64,000 nucleotides of DNA from NCBI GenBank assembly GCA_903859155.1, contig CAIOLO010000082.1:1-64000 (forward strand), given 5' to 3'. Every line of letters starts with the position of its first letter. The stretch's first letter is position 1. The position numbers and the translations under genes are program-made. This document shows, in pieces, positions 11,027 to 20,690 of the stretch. The notes below the pieces were generated by a model, which did not search any database, was not told the DNA's origin, and saw only the letters and a list, made by a program, of their open reading frames with translations. This DNA is from an uncultured beta proteobacterium. Its GTDB lineage: Bacteria > Pseudomonadota > Gammaproteobacteria > Burkholderiales > SG8-39.

Positions 11027-11500
11027 ATGGTCAGATTGTTGTTTGCGGCTTCGCTGAGTCTATTCACCAGCACCTCGATGGCGCAGTCCGCCACCTATCG
11101 TTGCGTCGATGTGAACGGACGCAGCACCTACACCAATATCAAGGAAGAGACCGCTGGAAAGAAATGCACGGTCGTCAGCCGCGAAGTTTCGGTTGTGCCT
11201 GCAGATCGGATTGCGCCGCCGGCAGGGGCGGGGAAAGCTCCCGCCACGACGACGCAACCGGCTTCAACGGTAGCCAGTCGTGCCAACGACCGACGCAAGA
11301 TCCTCGAGGAAGAACTCGACAGCGAGCAAAAGCGCCTTGCCGAAGCGCGCCAGAAGCTGGCCGAGCAGGAGGCGATCCGTACCGGCGACGAAAAGAATTA
11401 TCAGCGAGTGCTGGATCGACTGAAGCCCTTTACCGAAACGGTCGAGCAGCACGAAAAGAACGTCGAGCAGTTGCGCCGGGAATTGAGCAGCATCAAATAG
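11027..11500 (+). CDS. Secreted DUF4124 protein with C-terminal coiled coil
   Basis: A 157-residue protein with a signal peptide (MVRLLFAASLSLFTSTSMAQS, cleaved near residue 20). It continues with a short DUF4124-type segment (YRCVDVNGRSTYTNI) that carries one cysteine near residue 26 and another near 47. A Pro/Ala/Thr linker then leads to a charged heptad-like helix from about residue 88 to the end (ILEEELDSEQKRLAEARQKL), very probably a coiled coil. The role is unknown; it should be periplasmic. It sits between the glnA terminator and ntrB, an order I recognise from other betaproteobacteria. Confidence 0.85.
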   Translation: MVRLLFAASLSLFTSTSMAQSATYRCVDVNGRSTYTNIKEETAGKKCTVVSREVSVVPADRIAPPAGAGKAPATTTQPASTVASRANDRRKILEEELDSEQKRLAEARQKLAEQEAIRTGDEKNYQRVLDRLKPFTETVEQHEKNVEQLRRELSSIK

Positions 11501-11567
11501 TTCCGGCGCGGCTTCCCAGGCGCTTGTCGCGCGGTGTCTGCACGCCAGGCACATTCAGGCGGTACTC

Positions 11568-12647
11568 ATGAGCTTCGGGCGTTTTTCGCGGGGCGGCAAG
11601 CCTGACAGTTCGAGTTTTGCGGGTTTGGATCTGCTGGCCACAGCGGTAATACTGCTTGACCGGGATTTGCGCATCAAACACCTCAATCCCGCCGCCGAAA
11701 ATCTTCTGTCGGTCAGTGCACGTAATGTTCTCGGGCAGGCCATCGGCGAGATTTTCACAGTGGGCCCGGCGCTAAAAGGCATGATCGACCAGACTCTGGC
11801 CGAATCACGTGGGTTTATGGACCAGGATCTGGTCATTGGCCGCCCAGGCCAGGAACAACAGCATTTGAACTGCATCGTCACTCCGGTGGAGTCCGTCGAG
11901 GCACAGCTATTGATAGAACTTCGCCATACCGACCAGCAGCTTCGCCTCGAGCGCGAAGCGCAAAGGGTTTCCCAGGCCGAGGCCAATCGATCGTTGATTC
12001 GCAATCTCGCGCATGAAATCAAGAACCCACTGGGCGGATTGCGCGGCTCGGCCCAGTTGCTCGAGCGGGAGCTCGATCGGCCGGAACTGCGCGAATACAC
12101 GCAGGTCATCATCAATGAGGCGGATCGATTGCAGGCGCTGGTGGACCGCCTGCTGACACCCAACCGATTGCCGCAGTTTTCCAAGGTCAATATCCACGAA
12201 GTTTGCGAGCGCGTGCGCACCTTGATCCTCGCGGAGTTCCCGCAGGGCATCCAAATTGAGCGCGACTACGACGTCAGCCTTCCGGACCTTCAGGGCGACC
12301 GCGAGCAGCTCATTCAGGCCGTGCTCAATATTGTGCGAAACGCCGCTCAGGCCGCCGTGAGTGTCGGCGGAGTTCGAAAGATCACGCTAAAGACATGCAT
12401 TGCACGGCACGTGGTACTCCTGAAGATTCAGCATAAGCTGGCATTAGAATTGCAAGTACTGGATGACGGACCGGGGATCCTGGAAGAAATACGCGAGAAA
12501 ATATTTTTCCCGCTGGTTTCCGGCCGTGAAGGCGGTAGTGGTCTGGGCCTGACATTGGCCCAGACTTTCATCCAGCACCACGGTGGTGCAATTGAGGTAG
12601 ACAGTGAGCCAGGCAAAACATGTTTCCGAATAGTGCTTCCCCTGTAG
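11568..12647 (+). CDS. glnL: Nitrogen regulation sensor histidine kinase NtrB
   Basis: A 359-residue cytoplasmic kinase/phosphatase that controls NtrC phosphorylation, normally under PII control. An N-terminal PAS domain (about residues 20-120) is followed by the HisKA box NLAHEIKNPLGG with the phosphorylated histidine at 149, then the ATPase domain with an N box (NIVRNAAQAA), DDGPGI and GSGLGLTLAQ. There are no membrane segments. The ATG at 11568 has AGG at a suitable distance. It precedes ntrC by 73 bases and is very probably co-transcribed with it. Confidence 0.95.
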   Translation: MSFGRFSRGGKPDSSSFAGLDLLATAVILLDRDLRIKHLNPAAENLLSVSARNVLGQAIGEIFTVGPALKGMIDQTLAESRGFMDQDLVIGRPGQEQQHLNCIVTPVESVEAQLLIELRHTDQQLRLEREAQRVSQAEANRSLIRNLAHEIKNPLGGLRGSAQLLERELDRPELREYTQVIINEADRLQALVDRLLTPNRLPQFSKVNIHEVCERVRTLILAEFPQGIQIERDYDVSLPDLQGDREQLIQAVLNIVRNAAQAAVSVGGVRKITLKTCIARHVVLLKIQHKLALELQVLDDGPGILEEIREKIFFPLVSGREGGSGLGLTLAQTFIQHHGGAIEVDSEPGKTCFRIVLPL

Positions 12648-12720
12648 GCTGGATAGGCGAATTGTCCCTAAAAGCCGCGAGCCGCTTTCTGCGGATTGCT
12701 TTGCCCGAAGAAGCCAGACC

Positions 12721-14148
12721 ATGAAACCGGTATGGGTCGTTGATGATGACCGCTCCATTCGCTGGGTATTCGAAAAGGCGCTGGGCCGCGAGGGGATCAG
12801 CTTCAAGACCTTTGTCTCGGCACAGGATGCGTTGAATGAACTGGAGTTAGCGTCGCCCCAGGTACTGGTGTCAGATATTCGCATGCCCGGACCATCGGGT
12901 CTCGAATTGCTTCAGGCCGTCAAGCAGCGGTACCCGGCATTGCCGGTCATCATCATGACCGCACACTCAGATCTGGACTCAGCCGTGGCGGCGTTTCAGG
13001 GTGGTGCGTTCGAATACCTGCCCAAGCCCTTCGATGTCGATCAGGCAGTTGAATTGATCCGAAGGGCGCTGGATGAGTCGGTTCGCGAGGACGGCGCCGC
13101 CGATACCATCACCTCCGCCCCGGATATGCTCGGCCAGGCGCCAGCGATGCAGGAGGTGTTTCGCGCGATCGGCCGACTTGCGCAATCCTCGGCGACGGTT
13201 CTGATTACGGGGGAATCCGGCACCGGCAAGGAGCTGGTGGCGCGTGCCTTGCACCGGCACAGTTCGCGGGTGGGCAATCCGTTCGTCGCCATCAATACCG
13301 CGGCGATGCCCAAAGATCTGCTGGAGTCCGAGTTGTTTGGACACGAGCGCGGCGCATTTACCGGCGCGCAGGCGATGCGGCGCGGGCGATTTGAACAGGC
13401 CGAAGGCGGCACCCTGTTTCTCGACGAAATCGGCGACATGCCGCCGGAGTTACAAACCCGCCTCCTGCGGGTGCTGTCCGATGGCACCTTTTATCGCGTC
13501 GGCGGACATCAGCCGATTCGTGCCAGCGTGCGCGTGATTGCCGCCACCCATCAGGATCTCGAGGCGCGCGCGCGCGAGGGCCTTTTCCGCGAGGACCTGT
13601 TCCACCGGCTCAATGTCATTCGACTGCGATTGCCCAGCCTGCGCGAACGCCGCGGCGATATTCCCCTGTTGGCGCGGCATTTTCTGGTCAAGAGCGCCTT
13701 GGAAACCGGCATGGAGCCCAAACGGATATCGGAAGCTGCGATGAATGAACTCGCCGCGCAGGATTTTCCGGGCAATGTGCGGCAGCTGGAAAACTTGTGC
13801 CATTGGCTGACTGTCATGGCGCCAACCCAGGTCATAGAAATCGCGGATCTGCCACCGGACCAGCGGGGGCAGAACACGCCCCCCGTTGGTGCAGACTGGG
13901 TGGATGCGCTGGGACGCGAGGTGGAGCGGCTTCTGGCAAGCGGTGACTCGGGCATCATGGACCAGTTGGTCAGGGATTTTGAAAAAACCTTGATATCAAA
14001 AGCCCTGGCCCGCACCAGCGGCAGGCGAATCGAGGCCGCGAACATGCTGGGAATGGGCCGCAACACCATTACCCGAAAGATTGCCGAGCTTGGACTTGAG
14101 GACAAGGGCGAACCCGAGAAAGACCTGCCGCCGTCCCACGAAAAATGA
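12721..14148 (+). CDS. glnG: Nitrogen regulation response regulator NtrC (sigma-54 activator)
   Basis: A 475-residue enhancer-binding protein. The receiver domain (1-120) has DDD at 8-10, the phospho-acceptor aspartate at 52 (SDIRMPG) and lysine 104 in PKPF. The AAA+ domain has the Walker A GESGTGKE at 164-171 and GAFTGA, the sigma-54 contact loop, at 211-216, then Walker B LFLDEIGDM. The C-terminus is a Fis-type helix-turn-helix (RRIEAANMLGMGRNTITRKI). Everything needed for activation from the NtrC-like sites upstream of glnA is present. Confidence 0.96.
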   Translation: MKPVWVVDDDRSIRWVFEKALGREGISFKTFVSAQDALNELELASPQVLVSDIRMPGPSGLELLQAVKQRYPALPVIIMTAHSDLDSAVAAFQGGAFEYLPKPFDVDQAVELIRRALDESVREDGAADTITSAPDMLGQAPAMQEVFRAIGRLAQSSATVLITGESGTGKELVARALHRHSSRVGNPFVAINTAAMPKDLLESELFGHERGAFTGAQAMRRGRFEQAEGGTLFLDEIGDMPPELQTRLLRVLSDGTFYRVGGHQPIRASVRVIAATHQDLEARAREGLFREDLFHRLNVIRLRLPSLRERRGDIPLLARHFLVKSALETGMEPKRISEAAMNELAAQDFPGNVRQLENLCHWLTVMAPTQVIEIADLPPDQRGQNTPPVGADWVDALGREVERLLASGDSGIMDQLVRDFEKTLISKALARTSGRRIEAANMLGMGRNTITRKIAELGLEDKGEPEKDLPPSHEK

Positions 14149-14288
14149 GGTTTGCGAGGCGCGCCTGGCGAGTTTAGAATCGCGCGCTTTTTCCGTTTTA
14201 GCAACCGCAAGGATTCGTTTCGAGCCAGCGCGGTTCAGCGTCGCGCGGATTCTGCGGTCCGCAGCAAATTTTGTTTGGAGTTTCCCCC

Positions 14289-15881
14289 ATGATCAAAGAA
14301 CCGCCCAGGGGCGTGGAGATACTCGGCCGCGTCGGCGCCGAGTATTCCCGGATCCTCACGCCCGCAGCGCTCGCCCTGGTTGCCTGCCTGCATCGCGAGT
14401 TTGAGGGGCAAAGGCAGGCCCTGCTCGCGCACCGCGCAACCCGTCAGAAGGAATTCGATACCGGCCGCCTGCCGGATTTTCTGCCCGAAACCCGCGCCAT
14501 TCGCGAGTCGGAGTGGAAAATTGCCGAGCAGCCCGCGGATATGCTCGATCGTCGCGTCGAGATCACCGGCCCTACCGACCGCAAGATGGTGATCAATGCG
14601 CTCAATTGCGGCGCTTCTACCTTCATGACCGATTTCGAGGACTCCAACTGCCCCACCTGGTCGAACATGATCGAGGGCCAGATCAATTTGCATGACGCGG
14701 TGCGCCGCGTCATCACCATGGAGAGCGGCGGCAAGCAATACCGGTTGAACGACAAAACGGCGGTATTGATTGTTCGTCCGCGCGCCTGGCATCTGCTGGA
14801 AAAGCACGTGCAGGTCGATGGCAAGGTCGTGTCCGGGGCGTTGTTTGATTTTGCGCTGTACCTGTTTCACAACGCCAGTGAATTGCTCAAGCGGGGCAGC
14901 GGCCCCTATTTCTACCTTCCCAAAATGGAATCGCACCTGGAGGCGCGTCTTTGGAACGATGTCTTCAAGCTCGCGCAAAGCGAAATCAACATTCCGCAGG
15001 GCAGTATCAAAGCCACGGTTCTGATTGAAACGGTGCTGGCGGCATTCGAGATGGACGAAATCCTCTGGGAATTGAAGGATCATTCCGCCGGGCTGAATAT
15101 CGGGCGTTGGGATTACATTTTTTCCTGCATCAAGAAATTCCGTTCCAACAAGGATTTCTGCCTGGCGGACCGGGGTCAGGTGAGCATGCTCGCGCCGTTC
15201 CTGCGCGCCTACGCGTTGTCGCTGGTCAAGACCTGCCACCGGCGCGGCGCACCCGCGATGGGCGGCATGGCCGCCCAGATCCCGATCAAAAACGACCCGG
15301 CCGCGAACGAAGCCGCGCTGGAGAAGGTACGCCAGGACAAGTTGCGCGAAGTCACCGACGGCTGCGACGGCACCTGGGTGGCGCATCCTGCGCTGGTGCC
15401 CGTTGCCAAGGCAGTGTTCGACCAATACATGCCCGGCCCCAACCAGTACCACAAGCAACGCGACGACGTGCGGGTGGTGGCAAAGGACCTGCTCGATTTT
15501 CAGCCGGAAGCGCCGATTACCGAGGCCGGGTTGCGCAACAACATTTCAGTCGGCATTCAGTATCTGGGAGCATGGCTTGCCGGCAACGGTTGCGTGCCGG
15601 TATTCAACCTGATGGAGGACGCCGCCACAGCAGAGATCTCGCGCTCGCAGATCTGGCAGTGGATACGCAGCGACAAGGGCGTGCTCGCCGATGGGCGCAA
15701 GGTCACCGTCGAGTTGTTCCGCAAGTTGTTGGAGGAAGAGTTGCCCAGGGTACGAACCCATCTCGGAGAAGCGGACTGGGCGGCCGGTAAATACGAGGAA
15801 GCGGCGCAACTGTTCGACCGGATTACCACCGGCGAATACGTGGAATTCCTCACGCTACCAGCCTACGATATGATCGACTGA
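14289..15881 (+). CDS. aceB: Malate synthase A
   Basis: A 530-residue enzyme that condenses glyoxylate with acetyl-CoA to malate in the glyoxylate bypass. Length and motifs fit isoform A: FMTDFEDSNCPTW (metal and glyoxylate site), RPRAWHLLEKHV, and KMESHLEARLWNDVF. The C-terminal domain has RSQIWQW. The ATG at 14289 has TTGGAG at a good distance; a TTG six codons upstream is less likely. No isocitrate lyase gene is within this window. It converges with xthA. Confidence 0.95.
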   Translation: MIKEPPRGVEILGRVGAEYSRILTPAALALVACLHREFEGQRQALLAHRATRQKEFDTGRLPDFLPETRAIRESEWKIAEQPADMLDRRVEITGPTDRKMVINALNCGASTFMTDFEDSNCPTWSNMIEGQINLHDAVRRVITMESGGKQYRLNDKTAVLIVRPRAWHLLEKHVQVDGKVVSGALFDFALYLFHNASELLKRGSGPYFYLPKMESHLEARLWNDVFKLAQSEINIPQGSIKATVLIETVLAAFEMDEILWELKDHSAGLNIGRWDYIFSCIKKFRSNKDFCLADRGQVSMLAPFLRAYALSLVKTCHRRGAPAMGGMAAQIPIKNDPAANEAALEKVRQDKLREVTDGCDGTWVAHPALVPVAKAVFDQYMPGPNQYHKQRDDVRVVAKDLLDFQPEAPITEAGLRNNISVGIQYLGAWLAGNGCVPVFNLMEDAATAEISRSQIWQWIRSDKGVLADGRKVTVELFRKLLEEELPRVRTHLGEADWAAGKYEEAAQLFDRITTGEYVEFLTLPAYDMID

Positions 15882-16026
15882 AAGCGCAGGGGCGAGGCGG
15901 GCGATGTGAAAATGACCTCGGCGAAGTTGTTAAAATGAACAATATCATCGACCGCAAAGTGTCGCCGTTTAAGGCGATATAAAAGCCATTGTTAAGGATT
16001 ATGGTGTCGCCGCCCGCGTCCGGAAA

Positions 16027-16794
16027 TCAATCCGCAAGCTCGGCGACCACCGGCGCATGATCGGACGGACGTTCCAGCTTGCGTGGTTCGATGTCGATCA
16101 GGCATGCGCCGCAGCGCGTCGCCAGTTGCTGCGAGAGCAGGATGTGGTCGATGCGCATCCCCATTTTGCGGCGAAACGCCATCATGCGGTAATCCCACCA
16201 GGTGTAGGACCTTTCCGCTTGAGTAAGCAGGCGGAAGCTGTCCTTGAATCCCAGACCCAACAGTCGTTGGAATGCGGCGCGCTCGGGTGCGCTGCAAAGC
16301 ACCAGGTCTTTCCAGGCGGCCGGGTCGTGCACATCCTCATCCGCCGGTGCAATGTTGTAATCGCCCAGCACCGCCAGCTCAGGATGTGAGTGCAACTCCG
16401 CTCCGAGCCAGGCTTCGAATGCCGCGAGCCAGCGCAGTTTGTACCGATACTTGTCCGAATCCACCGTCTGCCCATTGGGCACATAGGCGCAAACCAGGCG
16501 GACGCCCTGGACAGTGGCGGCAATGACGCGCTTGTGCTCGTCGTCGAAGCCCGGTATGCCGGCCCGTACATCCTCGGGCTCATTTTTCGCAATGATCGCC
16601 ACGCCGTTGTAGGTTTTTTGTCCCGAGAATGCTACCCGGTAACCGGCGCTTTCGATCGCTTCGCGCGGAAACTTTGCGTCTTCGACTTTGGTTTCCTGAA
16701 TGCACACCGCATCGGGCTGCTGCCTTGCCAGCCAATCCAGAAGATGCGGCAGTCGGACTTTGAGCGAGTTGACGTTCCAGGTGGCAATGCGCAT
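16027..16794 (-). CDS. xthA: Exodeoxyribonuclease III
   Basis: A 255-residue Mg-dependent AP endonuclease and 3'-5' exonuclease of the EEP fold, used in base-excision repair. The motifs are in order: MRIATWNVNSLKVRLPHLL, CIQETK with the metal-binding glutamate, LGDYNIAP with the catalytic Asp and Asn, and SDHAPVVAEL with the catalytic histidine at the end. The ATG at 16794 begins exactly at the family's conserved start; the longer in-frame version adds a non-conserved leader. Confidence 0.95.
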   Translation of the reverse strand: MRIATWNVNSLKVRLPHLLDWLARQQPDAVCIQETKVEDAKFPREAIESAGYRVAFSGQKTYNGVAIIAKNEPEDVRAGIPGFDDEHKRVIAATVQGVRLVCAYVPNGQTVDSDKYRYKLRWLAAFEAWLGAELHSHPELAVLGDYNIAPADEDVHDPAAWKDLVLCSAPERAAFQRLLGLGFKDSFRLLTQAERSYTWWDYRMMAFRRKMGMRIDHILLSQQLATRCGACLIDIEPRKLERPSDHAPVVAELAD

Positions 16795-16937
16795 GAATGA
16801 GAGCCGGTTCAAATGCGAGGGGTGCTCCCTCAATCTTCTTCAAAATCAGGGGACGTTCCGGTCATCTGGAAAGGGCCTTTGGTCTATTTTTCGGAACCGG
16901 TGTCAACCGCCGTCCGGCAAGCGGTCGCAGGTCGCGC

Positions 16938-17606
16938 TCACTGGGCCGGCGGTGCTTGCGGGGATTCCGGCGCACTTGCCGCAGGCGGCGTGGCGCCCCC
17001 CGGTTCACCGGGCGGTGCTTCATTCGGCGCGGACGCGGCCGGCTTGGCCTGGGGCTTCGCCGCGGGCAAGGCGGGCGGTTTGCCGGCAAACAACGAGGTG
17101 CGGGGATAGCCCGCCGAGTCCAGCACGTTGTTAAACGCACTTTCTTCGAAGCCTTTTTCCACCGTTCGACCGACCAGCATCGAAGGCACCTGGGTATCTC
17201 CGGTCATCTTCTGCAGAGAGTCCTTGGATGCGTTGTCGGTAACGCTGATCTCCTGATACGGAACGCCGCGCTTGGCAAGCAGCGTCCGCGCTTCGGTACA
17301 GCCGCGCGGGCAATCTGGCGAGGTAAAAAGGGTGACGGGAAAATTCTCGACGGCTTGCCGAACCGAGAAGGGCATCTGCTCGGATCCGGCCGGCGGGCCG
17401 CCCGGATTCAGGCGTCGCTGCTGGACGCTCTTCGCCGCGTCACGCGGCGGCGGGTTCTGGGTGTAATGAACCTTGCCTTCCTTGTCAACCCAACGGTACA
17501 TCTGTTGGGCGCCGGCCTGAGGCGAAGCGAGCGCCGCAACGCCGAGCGCCGCAATGATCGCCAAACACGCACGCTTCAACGTCTTCCGCTGTGAAATTTC
17601 CCGCAT
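16938..17606 (-). CDS. Secreted DUF4124 plus glutaredoxin-like domain protein
   Basis: A 222-residue periplasmic protein. A signal peptide (about residues 1-33, ending SPQAGA) is followed by a DUF4124 segment (MYRWVDKEGKVHYTQNPPP), and then a thioredoxin-fold domain of the glutaredoxin family (about residues 90-165). Its redox site reads SPDCPRGCTEA, so the cysteines are three residues apart (CxxxC) instead of the usual CxxC. The tail is Pro/Ala-rich and probably disordered. The start is the ATG at 17606 with AGGAG six bases ahead. Function is unknown; a thiol-disulfide role is an inference from the fold. Confidence 0.85.
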   Translation of the reverse strand: MREISQRKTLKRACLAIIAALGVAALASPQAGAQQMYRWVDKEGKVHYTQNPPPRDAAKSVQQRRLNPGGPPAGSEQMPFSVRQAVENFPVTLFTSPDCPRGCTEARTLLAKRGVPYQEISVTDNASKDSLQKMTGDTQVPSMLVGRTVEKGFEESAFNNVLDSAGYPRTSLFAGKPPALPAAKPQAKPAASAPNEAPPGEPGGATPPAASAPESPQAPPAQ

Positions 17607-17729
17607 TGAAATCTCCTGTTGCGGCGGCTTGCGGGATGCCGGTGAAGTCGTCATTTCCATCCCGAAATCCGGATGCCCTGCAAGGATATTTCCCGGGTCT
17701 GCACCGGGGACGCCGGCACACCGCGAACC

Positions 17730-19805
17730 CTACGCGGAGATCATACCATTGTGACGCAGCAGGGCATCCGCGCTGGGCTCGCGCCCGCGAAACGCCCTGA
17801 ACGAATCGATTGCCGGGCGGCTGCCGCCCACCGCGAGTATTTCAGCAAGGAAGCGCGAGCCGGTCGCGGCGTCAAGTATGCTGGCCCGCTCGGGTTCGCT
17901 TCGAGCCAATGTCTCGCGCGACTCCTCGAACATGCTGTAGGCGTCGGCGGAGAGGACTTCGGCCCATTTGTAGCTGTAATAGCCGGCGGCATATCCGGCG
18001 CCCGCGAAGATGTGGCTGAAACTGTTGGCGAAGCGGTTGTAATCCGGCGGAATCGTGACGGCCACTTCATCGCGCACTTCCTTGATCAACTGCTGCAATG
18101 GCACGGCGCCATCGGGGTCGAAGTCGCCGTGCAGGCGCATGTCGAACAAGGCGTACTCGAGCTGCCGCGCCGTCTGCATGCCGGCCTGGAAATTCTTCGC
18201 CGCCAGCATTTTGTCGAACAGCTCACGCGGCAGGGATTCGCCGCTGTTGACGTGCGCGGTCATGTGCCGGAGCACCTCCCACTCCCAGCAGAAATTTTCC
18301 ATGAATTGCGAGGGCAGCTCGACCGCGTCCCATTCCACGCCGCGTATGCCGGAAACGCCGATATAGTCGACGCGCGTCAGCAGGTGATGCAGGCCATGTC
18401 CGAATTCGTGGAACAGCGTGAGCACCTCATCATGCGTCAGCAGTGCGGGCCTGCCGCCGACCGGCGGGGAAAAATTGCAGATGAGATAGGCAACCGGTGC
18501 CTGCACGCCGGTTGCGGTTCTGCGACGCGTGATGGCTTCGTCCATCCAGGCGCCGCCGCGCTTGGTTTCGCGCGCATAGGTGTCGAGATAGAACTGCCCG
18601 ACGGGCGCGCCTTGGGCGTCGATGAGGGTGAAAAAACGCACCGCGGCATCCCAGGTTTCGGCTTCGGCCGGTTCCACGCGGATGCCGTAGAGGCGTTCGA
18701 CCACGCGGAACATGCCTTCTCGAACTTTGTCTTCCGGAAAAAACTGCTTGATCTCCTGATCGGAAAACGCGTAGCGCCTGGCGCGCAGTTTCTCCGAAGC
18801 CCAGGCCAGATCCCACGAGTCAAGCTGGTCGAGCCGCAACTCGTCGCGCGCGAAGGATTCGAGTTCGGCGAAATCGCGCCGCGCATAGGGCATGGCCTTC
18901 GTCGCCAGGCCGCGCAGGAATTCCAGCACCTGCGCGGGTTGTTGTGCCATCTTGGTCGCGAGCGAAACCTCGGCGTAGTTGGCGTAGCCCAGAAGTCGCG
19001 CCGATTCGTGCCGCAGCTTGAGGATCTGCGTGATGAGCGGCGCGTTGTCGCGCGCCGCCGCGTCGAGTTCGCTGGCCCGGGTCACATAAGCGCGGTAGAG
19101 CTTTTCGCGCAGTGCCCGATTGTCGGCGTACTGCATTACCGGGATGTAGCAGGGCGCCTTGAGGGTCAGCTTCCAGCCCCGGGCGCCATCTTTCGACGCG
19201 GCTTCGCCGGCCGCTTCGACAACGTCGGCGGGAACGCCGGACAACTCGTTCGCATCCTGGATGAGCAGCGTGTAGGCGTTGGTGGCGTCCAGGACATTGT
19301 TGGAAAACCGGGTACAGACGCCGGCGAGTTCTTCCTGCAGGTCGGCGAAGCGCTTTTTCTCCGCTTCGGGCAGTTCGGCGCCGGAGAGGCGGAAATCGCG
19401 CAGTTCGTTGTCGATGATTTTCCGCTGAGCGGGCTCCAGGACATCGAATTCCGACGAGGCTTTGAGCGCCTTGTACTTTCCGAACAGCGCGAGATTCTGC
19501 CCGAGTTCCGTGTAGTACTGCACCAGCTTGGGTTGATTGGCTTCGTAGGCAGCGCGCAGCTCGGGTGAATCGAGCACGCCGTGAAGATGCCCCACCGCAC
19601 CCCAGGCCCGTCCGAGGCGTTCATTGGCGTCCTCCAGCGGCTTGACGACTGCCGTCCAGGTGGCTGGTGTCGCGGGGTCCGACAACTTCTCGACCAGGGC
19701 GCGATTCTGGGCGAGCAAAGTATCCACCGCGGTCTCGATGTGCTCGACGCGGATCGTGGCGTAACGCGGCAGGCCGGAGAAATCCAGCAGCGGGTTGGTG
19801 CTCAT
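17730..19805 (-). CDS. prlC: Oligopeptidase A, M3 zinc metallopeptidase
   Basis: A 691-residue cytoplasmic endopeptidase that degrades short peptides, including cleaved signal peptides. The zinc motif HEFGHGLHH is the M3 HExxH, with the third ligand in the downstream ESxxxE-type helix around QFMENFCWEWEV. Length and the C-terminal YYSYKWAEVLSADAY are typical. AAGGAG precedes the ATG at 19805. It starts 15 bases after the folD stop, so folD and prlC form an operon. Confidence 0.95.
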   Translation of the reverse strand: MSTNPLLDFSGLPRYATIRVEHIETAVDTLLAQNRALVEKLSDPATPATWTAVVKPLEDANERLGRAWGAVGHLHGVLDSPELRAAYEANQPKLVQYYTELGQNLALFGKYKALKASSEFDVLEPAQRKIIDNELRDFRLSGAELPEAEKKRFADLQEELAGVCTRFSNNVLDATNAYTLLIQDANELSGVPADVVEAAGEAASKDGARGWKLTLKAPCYIPVMQYADNRALREKLYRAYVTRASELDAAARDNAPLITQILKLRHESARLLGYANYAEVSLATKMAQQPAQVLEFLRGLATKAMPYARRDFAELESFARDELRLDQLDSWDLAWASEKLRARRYAFSDQEIKQFFPEDKVREGMFRVVERLYGIRVEPAEAETWDAAVRFFTLIDAQGAPVGQFYLDTYARETKRGGAWMDEAITRRRTATGVQAPVAYLICNFSPPVGGRPALLTHDEVLTLFHEFGHGLHHLLTRVDYIGVSGIRGVEWDAVELPSQFMENFCWEWEVLRHMTAHVNSGESLPRELFDKMLAAKNFQAGMQTARQLEYALFDMRLHGDFDPDGAVPLQQLIKEVRDEVAVTIPPDYNRFANSFSHIFAGAGYAAGYYSYKWAEVLSADAYSMFEESRETLARSEPERASILDAATGSRFLAEILAVGGSRPAIDSFRAFRGREPSADALLRHNGMISA

Positions 19806-19820
19806 TTCAGCGCTCCTTGT

Positions 19821-20690
19821 TCAGGACTTCAGCGTGGCGAGTTCGGCCGCGAGCACGGTGTTTTCCAGCAGCAACGCGATGGTCATGGGACCGACGCCAC
19901 CGGGCACCGGCGTCATGCAGCCGGCGCGTCCGAGCAGTCCCGCAAAGTCCACATCGCCGCAAAGTTTGCCGGCGTCGGGACCATCCGGGATCCGGTTAAT
20001 GCCGACGTCGATCACAGCCGCGCCGGACTTCACCATGTCGGCGGTGATCATGCGGGCCTTGCCCACGGCGGCAACCACCACGTCGGCCTGCCGGATGACC
20101 GCACCCAGGTCCGGTGTCCGGGAATGACAGATGGTGACGGTTGCGTGTTTTTCAAGCAGCAACAGCGCCATGGGCTTGCCGACAATATTGCTGCGACCCA
20201 CCACCACCGCGTGCCGGCCCGCCAAATCGACGCCGGCGTGCGCCAGCAGGCGCATCACCCCGGCTGGTGTGCACGGGACGAAGCGCGCATTGCCGGTGGC
20301 GAGCAGGCCGACATTTTCCGGATGAAAGCCATCGACGTCTTTTTCCGGAGCGATCGCCCTGATGATGGCATCGGCGGAAATGTGTTTCGGCACCGGCAAC
20401 TGCACCAGAATGCCGTGCACCGCCGGGTCGGCATTGAGCTTGCCGACCAAGGCAAGCAATTCCTGCTGGCTGGTCGAGGCCGCAAGCGTGTGCTGGAAGG
20501 AGGCGATGCCTGCCTCGTTGCAGGCGCGCGACTTGTTGCGCACATAGACCTGCGAAGCAGGGTCATCCCCCACCAGCACCACGGCGAGGCCGGGCCTTGC
20601 ATTTTTTGCGGCAAGCGCGGCCACGCGCGCGGTAAGATCTGTGCGGATGGAGCGCGCCAGCGCTGCACCGTCAATGATTCTGGTTTCCAT
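19821..20690 (-). CDS. folD: Bifunctional methylene-THF dehydrogenase / methenyl-THF cyclohydrolase
   Basis: A 289-residue enzyme that interconverts 5,10-methylene- and 10-formyl-tetrahydrofolate, supplying one-carbon units for purines. Motifs: [14 protein letters not shown] with the catalytic lysine, [32 protein letters not shown] (NADP site) and the C-terminal [14 protein letters not shown]. The ATG at 20690 (METRIIDG) is preferred over an upstream in-frame codon because it begins the conserved segment. Confidence 0.96.
   Translation of the reverse strand: METRIIDGAALARSIRTDLTARVAALAAKNARPGLAVVLVGDDPASQVYVRNKSRACNEAGIASFQHTLAASTSQQELLALVGKLNADPAVHGILVQLPVPKHISADAIIRAIAPEKDVDGFHPENVGLLATGNARFVPCTPAGVMRLLAHAGVDLAGRHAVVVGRSNIVGKPMALLLLEKHATVTICHSRTPDLGAVIRQADVVVAAVGKARMITADMVKSGAAVIDVGINRIPDGPDAGKLCGDVDFAGLLGRAGCMTPVPGGVGPMTIALLLENTVLAAELATLKS

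Noticed and set aside
15882-16026. Terminator between aceB and xthA
   Set aside because: Only a 5-bp TCGCC/GGCGA stem without a T-tract is present, too weak to call.
17673-19568. A 631-codon open frame on the plus strand
   Set aside because: It is antisense to prlC, whose zinc motif and full length are unmistakable.
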